Of a stretch of DNA of 64,000 nucleotides, positions 57,960-64,000 are shown one piece after another. The DNA lies in the NCBI RefSeq assembly GCF_021018805.1, contig NC_086251.1, forward strand, positions 38,944,767-39,008,766. Direction: 5' to 3'. The DNA comes from Prinia subflava. Its lineage: Eukaryota > Chordata > Aves > Passeriformes > Cisticolidae. The notes below the pieces were generated by a model. It searched no databases. It saw only the letters and a program-made list of their open reading frames with translations, and had not been told where the DNA came from. Every line of letters begins with the position of its first letter. The first letter of the stretch is position 1. A program made the translations under genes and the position numbers.

Positions 57960-59153
57960 GGGCTGCTTACAACCCTTATGTCCTTTTGGATTTTCCCCCT
58001 CCATGGTCCTGCTCATCACACTTGATTTCCTTCTGTGAAAGGGTAACCCACCTAGCTGATCTAGGAAAATCAATAGATGTAATATTTTTGGATTTCAGTA
58101 GAGCTTTTGATTCTGTCTCTCCCAGGATACTTCAGGACAAAATGTCCAGCACACAGCTGGACAAACACATCATGAGATGGGTGAGAAGCTGACTCACAGA
58201 TCAGGCACAGAGGGTGACAGTGAGTGGGGTGACATTAGACTGGGGACCTGTCCCTCATAGGGTTCCATAGGGCTCCATCTTCAGCCCTGTGCTCTTCAAT
58301 AACTTCATAAATGACTTGGATGCAGGACTCAAAGAAATACTACATTTGCCAACAAAACTAAATTGGGAGGAGCTGTTGACTTCCTCAAGGGCTGAGAGAC
58401 TTCGCAGAGAGACCTCAACAAATTAGAGGGCTGGGCAATCATCCACCAAATGAAGTTTAGCAAGGCTGAGTGCTGATTTCTGCACTTGGGGTGGGTAAAC
58501 CCAGATTTTTGTTATAGACTGGGAAATCAGAGGCTGGAGAGCAGCACTGCAGAAAGGGACCTGCAGGTCCTGGTTGATGAAAAGTTGAATCTGAGTCAAC
58601 AGTGTCCCAGCAGCCAGAAGAGCCACCTGTGTCCTGGGGTGCATCAGGCACAGCATCACAGCCAGGCAAGGGAGGGAATTGTCCTGCTCTGCTCTGAGCT
58701 GGGGCAGCCTCACCTCGAGTGCTGGGGGCAGTCTTGAGTGCCACAATAAAAAATGGGCATTAAGCTGCTAGAGAGCTTCCAAAGGAGGGCCACAAAGATG
58801 TTGAAGGGTCTAGAGGGGAAGCTGTATTTACTTGGTCTGTTCAGCCTGGACAAGAGGAGATTGAGGGGGGATCTCGTTGCAGTCTTCAACCTTCTCACAA
58901 GGGCATGCAGCTGAGTCAGGGGAGGTTTAGGTTAGATATGAGGAAAAGCCTTTTTATCCAAAAGGGATTGGGCACTGGCACAGCCTCCCCAGGAAAGCAG
59001 TCTCAGCACCAAGCCTGTCCAAGTTCAAGAAGCTTTTGGGCAACACTGTCTGGCACATCCTGTGATTCTTGGAATGTGTTTTGTAGGGACAGGATTACAC
59101 TTAATGATCCTGGTGGGTCCCTTCCAACTCAGCGTATTCTATGATTCTATAAT
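57960..59153 (+). mobile_element. CR1 LINE, 5'-truncated, with reverse transcriptase remnants and intact 3' end
   Basis: The plus-strand frame from about 57986 encodes part of a CR1 reverse transcriptase, with the recognisable run VIFLDFSRAFDSVS followed by ILQDKM. Further RT-derived sequence (DLGTCPS, SSALCSSI/ND-like) continues in broken frames. The 3' region has the CR1 non-coding motifs AGGGGAGGTTTAGGTTAGAT (58918) and CCCTTCCAACTC (59118), and ends with two ATTCTATG-type octamers at 59137-59153, the hallmark of avian CR1. Frameshifts and stops leave no functional ORF2. The 5' edge is approximate. It is clearly younger than the ancient CR1 at 55.2 kb. Confidence 0.9.
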
Positions 59154-62125
59154 TGCTAAATTAAATTATAGCTTAGCTGTGCGTACCAAAGTTGTGTGTA
59201 CCACACGTGCTCTTGTCTGTGTGTGTGTATTCTCCCTGCTTAGAAAACTAAGGAAATAGAATCTTGGTTAACCAGAAAGTGGGGCTCTGGATGGAAGTGA
59301 ATGAAACTAATGGGAGCTGTATTTATATTAGACAAACAGTCACTTTATAATTAAACTTACTCTTCATTATTTCTGTTAATGTCAAATGTGATGCTCATGT
59401 TTGGAAAATAAAGGTGTTTTGTGATTCTCATACACTATGTAATATAAAGCAATGCTTACAGGATATAGACTTCCTCATTTTGATAAAAACCCCACATCCT
59501 TCCCTCATTCAGACAACAAAACGAGCCTGGAGGACTGGGAAATTGTAGTAATGTGATGAACATTTGGACTGTCTTACAGCACCAAATCTCAGAAATGCCT
59601 GATTAATTAGCCACTGCTCCCTACCTCCCTTGAGCTTGGATACCTCTGGATCAAGCCTCTGGATCAATGGTAGAGACGGGCAAAATCTTAAGGCTAGCCC
59701 AGGGAAAAGAGACCATCCAAAATCAAACCCATAAATCCTTCTCAGAAAACCACCTGAGAGGATGCTTAAGTACAGCACACTTGGCTTTGACAGTTTGAAA
59801 AATTAAATATATGTATTATATGAGCTAAAGAAATTAATATAGGATTATATTATCCAATCGTATCCTATTGGTTTTCCCATATAATTTGGAAACTCTAATC
59901 TCCCTATTTCTTGTACCTTTGTGGAAATTTGCCAGAGGAAGGAGGAAATGTAATCCTGTTTAGCATAACTGGCCTTTGGAAAATCCTAATTACCTAGCTC
60001 AGTTTAATTTATTTTTAGGTCATACTGCCCTCTAGGGGATTAGGCAGATAGCGAGTGAGTTTTGCATAATGCAAACCTTTAATTCTCAGGGAAAAAAAAA
60101 AACCAACAACATCTCTTCCTTTGTACTGCAGTAGAACATAATAATCCATGTCTAGAGCTGGTAATTTAGCATTTTGGGTGTAATTTTCCTTCTTTTCTTG
60201 GAAGTATCTTTAAAAATTAACGTTGAATCTCTGCTTTTTGGTTGTGGTATTGACCTTCCATGAACAGGATATTCAACTTTTTACATGAGGAACTACAGCT
60301 AAATCAGGAAAACTTTCCCCTTGATTTTAGGTGGTACTCTATGTAAATTGTGAGAAACTTACCTACTTAAATATCCTGAACATATGTATTTGTGCATCAA
60401 ACATAAACTCTCCTTCAATGTTTTTAGAAATAAAGAAGCTGCACCTATTTAAAACAGAACACACAGTAGCAAACTCACAATATAAACAGTTGTGACTGCT
60501 TTTAGATGGAAAATAAAAGTAAAAAGAAGGAAATCAAAATTTTGAAAAAGAGAAAGAAAATTATTAGCATGTTTGGCAGTTAGGCGGGCTAAGAAATCTA
60601 CAGGCTTTTTCAGTGATGCCAATACTTGCTAAGTAAGGAGACTAGCCTTCTGCAAAAGGCTAAAAGGCCAGGCATATAGGTGCCTAATCATCTCCATAAT
60701 GCAAAATCTTACCCCCTTCATTGTTCCTTGCTGATGTTCCTCCCTGCTGGTTCCTGCCACTGACTTCTCTTCATTCCATTTTAATTCTAAAATAGCAGCA
60801 TAATCTTGGCTGCCCAGATTGAGTTAAGCAAGAAGGCTCAAACCTGGATACCAGGTCATCATGGTAGTTTTTACTTTGATATCTGGAGCTGTATCTACTT
60901 TGCTGCTTCAATTTTTTTGTTTTGAAGAAGCCAGGTCATATAGCAGCAGAGTTTTTGGGTTTTTTGAAAGAGGGTCTTGGTTCAGCAGCTCACAAATCAC
61001 TGATCTGCAATATTTTGAGAATGAGTACTTCATCTGGGTTTTCACTTGGTTGTAAGAGGTTTGGCTGTCACTGCACTCATCCTGCTCACCAGTATTTAAA
61101 GGTAGATATTGTGGGCAATTCTCATTTGATTCCGATTAATTTTAATTTTACTGTGAAGTGAGTTGATCATCTGCTATGACCACCTAAAATTAAAAAAATA
61201 ATCAGTTTGTTCTGGCCTCGTACCCCACTGGGGTTTTCTGAGATTTTAAAGTTGTCAGCTTCAAATGATTAGGCTTCTCAGATAAATCTTGGCATACTTA
61301 ATCCTATTCCATGGTAATGGTTCATGGGAGACTCACCTATCTATCCTCTAGTTTCACTCAGCCATGCTCCGGCCTCCACAGGCTTCAAATAAGTCTGTAT
61401 AAATTATAAAATTTCTTCTTATACCAGAAAGGAGAAACTGCTGAGACTTCCTAGGCAAAATCTCTCTTTCATGCTTCCCTGCATGGCCATAGGAGTGTGG
61501 ATTCATCTATAAAGCTTTTTTTTTATTGTTTGAAGAACAGCCCTGTCATTTATTCAGACTTGTACAACCTGTATTATAGTTCATGACATGCTGATGGTTT
61601 CTTTTTCCACTTCTGGTGGCCCAGCTGTGTTGTGCTATGCTCAGTGGCCCCACAATAACTAGATTTTCTGAAGCTCTGCTGGTTCTCACCTCATCATATC
61701 AAAATCTCAGAACTGTGCATAGCCTCATATTCAATTTTCCATTTCAAAGCAGTGACATCTTTATTAGCTTGTATTTCTTGGTCCTCTTACAAATATCAGT
61801 AACCACTGATAGTAACTGATGGTACTTGTCCTGAGGTGGTACAGTGACTTGGTGACTTGTCTACCTGCTGATGTGCCAGAGCCTTGTCTTAGGGTCACAA
61901 ACCAGAGAAATTTTTGGTCTGGGTGATTTGAGCAGTATCCTGTATCATATGCTAGTCTGGAAATTCATTTCAATCCTCTGTTAAGTCTCTGATTTCTTTG
62001 GAGTTTGTGTAGGTACTCCATTTACTTGTTCTAGCAGGGGTAGGATAAAATCCTTCTGTGCTGACCTGACTCCAGCAAGGCAAACAGAAGGCTCCTCACA
62101 TACTACTCAGGCCCACACAAAGATA
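59154..62125. other. Gene-free intergenic stretch
   Basis: AT-rich single-copy DNA between two CR1 copies. No exon, RNA gene or other named element was recognised. A TG run occurs near 59218-59230. Confidence 0.5.
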
Positions 62126-62635
62126 TTTCACAGGATCACACAACAGTAGGGTTAGGAGAGACCTCTTCAGATCAGTTAGTCCAACCTCCCTACAAAAGCA
62201 GGGTCACCCATTGCAGATTACACAGGAACGTGTCCAGGTGGGTTTTGAATGTCTCCAGAGACAGACACTCCATGACCTTCCCGTGCTCTACCACCCTCAA
62301 TGTAAAGAAGTTGTTCCTTATGTTGAGAAGGAACTTCTGGTGGTTTAGTTTATGGCCATTACTCCTAATCTGTTGCTAGGCACAAGCAAAGAGTCTAGCA
62401 CCATTCTCTTGGCACCTGCCCTTGAGATATTTATATGCATTGATGAGATACCCCCTCAATCTTCTCTCCAGACTAAACAGGCTCAGCTCCTGCAGTCTTT
62501 CATCATAAGAGAGAAGCTACAGACTCCTTTTCATCTCTGTGGCCTCTTCTGGACCCTTTCTAGTAGGTCCTTGTCTTTCTTGAACTGTGGAGACCGGTGT
62601 TGGATCTAATACCCCAGAGGTGGCCTTCCTCGGGC
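62126..62635 (-). mobile_element. CR1 LINE 3' fragment, antisense
   Basis: On the plus strand this is the reverse complement of a CR1 3' end. It starts at the 3' terminus (CACAGGATCACACAACAG), then AGAGACCTCTTCAGATCA, CCAACCTCCCTACAAAAGC, CCAGAGACAGACACTCCATG, AAGAAGTTGTTCCTTATG, TGATGAGATACCCCCTCAAT, CAGACTAAACAGGCTCAGC and CTGGACCCTTTCTAGTAGG. The order and wording match CR1 closely; it is truncated at its 5' side near 62635. No coding frame survives. Confidence 0.9.
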
Positions 62636-63110
62636 TGTGTGAATATAGACACACAGGTAACCACCTGTATAGACATAGCAGGGCAACCAGCAAACTAGGG
62701 CTGAAATGCAGAGAGTAGGTTTATTTCATTACCTCCCTAAGTATGCCAGAGACAAAACAAAGACACTCAGGGACATAGGCTCTGGTAGGCTTAGTTCATC
62801 CTAGGAAGAGACACACAGGGAGACAGGTTGTTAGGCTTAGTTCATCCCAGAGAAAAGAGACACACAGGGACACAGGCTCTATTAAGATTAGTTCATCCTA
62901 GTGGGAATATATCAAAGGGCTTTACCATGTGCAGTTCATCACAAGGCTGTGCTTTTGACCTCTCTTCCAGCAGGAGGCTCAAACCTGTCTGTGAGAGTGT
63001 GTTATCTCCACACAGGAATTCTACTCAAAACAGGCAGAGAATGAACACACCAAGCATAATAAATGGAGTTATCCCACACCAACAGTTTTATCATTCCCAG
63101 CGGTGAGGTC
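62636..63110. repeat. Possible unclassified repeat element containing a tandem array
   Basis: Sequence directly adjoining the CR1 fragment, with a three-copy tandem array in the middle and several AATAAA/TTTATT words. It looks repeat-derived, possibly an LTR, but I cannot name a family or find its ends. Confidence 0.3.
62758..62905. repeat. Three-copy tandem repeat with ~45-50-bp unit
   Basis: Three diverged copies of a unit with the core GACACACAGGGACACAGGCT, followed by a few variable bases and TTAGTTCATCC. The copies begin near 62763, 62809 and 62858. The last two share GAGACACACAGGGA and all share TTAGTTCATCC. Confidence 0.88.
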
Positions 63111-64000
63111 ACTTAGCACAGAACTATTCCCTCCTCTTTGCCAAATCTTCTGGTTTTAACCCTTTCCTCCCAACAAGGGTGAAGTAAACAGGGAGGATCA
63201 CCTCCAACAACCTGCAGGCTCTCTTCATGCATCACAGGGTACCACTCTTCCTCCTGGCTGCAAGGGCACACTGTTGGCTGATGGTCAACTTGTCATCCAC
63301 CAAATTTCCCTTCCTAATATTAGTTTCTATTATTTCTCTGTAGCTATAGCCATTTCACCCTCACATTTATCTCAGTGTACAGTTTCCAATACTCATGGAA
63401 CATGTTGTTATTCACCTCTCTGCAGATTACCAGCAATTTGCTGTTCCCACTGGGACCATAGACTGAAAAATGCCATGATTTGGTGGGAATTGTTTGGCTG
63501 CACAGTTCAAGCCCTGCTAAAATGGCTGTCTTTTCCCCAGGCTGTGGGACCTTGCAGGTCTGCAGGTGCCAACACAAGTGCTCTCATAGAAAATATGAGT
63601 GTCCTCCATCCTTGGCTGTGCCAGTCCCTCCCTGCATGGTGGAAAGGGCCAGGGTTTGCTCCTGCAGTTACTTGTTGAAACTTAACATCTCTAGAAATGC
63701 ACTCAGGTTGTCTGTTTTTTCTGTCAGCTAATCCTTTGCTTTTTCATCCCTAAGGATCCCACAAGCAGATCTGTTCCCACTGTGATTTTCAGCCTGTGTG
63801 ATGTAAGAATGCAGCTGCACTGGCTCCCTGGGGGGAAGTTTGCTTTTTGAAATTTTACATTCTCAGCTGGTGTTCAAGACATGGGCAACCAGACTTGGAC
63901 TACTCTTCCCTCATACACCTGTACCTTGGCTTCCACATTGGCAGCCTCTTTGCAAGGAGGGATTGTGCTTGGGGACCCATATTCCTTAAGGAAATACAAA
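63111..64000. other. Stretch without a recognised feature
   Basis: Mixed-composition sequence up to the window edge. The longest open frame, 134 residues at 63274, shows no domain or codon signature. Nothing nameable is seen. Confidence 0.4.

Noticed and set aside
57986..58192. Reverse transcriptase-like frame as a possible active element
   Set aside because: Only a 68-residue fragment of CR1 RT survives; the rest is broken by stops and frameshifts, so the element is dead.

Overview
This is vertebrate DNA from a bird, most likely a passerine. Several things point that way. One two-exon gene reads clearly as NKX2-1. There is a CR1 LINE whose 3' end runs into the ATTCTATG octamer repeat, plus a second truncated CR1. 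There are two very decayed ancient CR1 copies of the kind also seen in turtles. A solo LTR belongs to a family I recognise from passerine genomes. GC-rich islands are set in AT-rich sequence. No prokaryotic, CRISPR or phage-like feature is present, and almost all short open frames are chance frames.

Layout. 1-15.0 kb: AT-rich intergenic DNA with one ancient CR1 (about 1.3-2.27 kb) and one candidate conserved block (6.5-7.3 kb). 15-28 kb: the 3' flank of NKX2-1, with a run of separate CpG islands, several candidate enhancer-like AT-rich blocks, a 263-bp poly-T/(CTTT)55 tract and a perfect 49-bp tandem duplication. 27.8-30.5 kb: NKX2-1 on the minus strand, with 3' UTR, coding exon 2, a GC-rich 754-bp intron, coding exon 1 and a splice acceptor 10 nt before the start codon. 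30.5-37.6 kb: the 5' flank, with a promoter-like block, a cluster of NK2-type sites, long A/T homopolymers, four more CpG islands and a GC minisatellite. 37.6-64 kb: gene-free intergenic DNA with a solo LTR (43.4-44.5 kb), an ancient CR1 (55.2-56.0 kb), a candidate conserved block (56.9-57.4 kb), a CR1 with reverse transcriptase remnants (58.0-59.15 kb), another CR1 (62.1-62.6 kb) and a 3-copy tandem repeat (62.76-62.9 kb).

Biology. NKX2-1 (TTF-1) is the master regulator of lung, thyroid and ventral forebrain fate. One compact gene, many CpG islands and gene-poor flanks with enhancer-like blocks is the usual form of a Polycomb-controlled developmental locus. The mammalian neighbour NKX2-8 is not found in the 33.5 kb upstream. 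I see no convincing new protein-coding system. The most useful leads are the evidence for an upstream NKX2-1 exon, the NK2-site cluster upstream of the gene, the complementary A/U tracts in the 3' UTR, and the simple-repeat structures next to candidate enhancers. Conservation calls rest on sequence texture only, because no alignment could be run.
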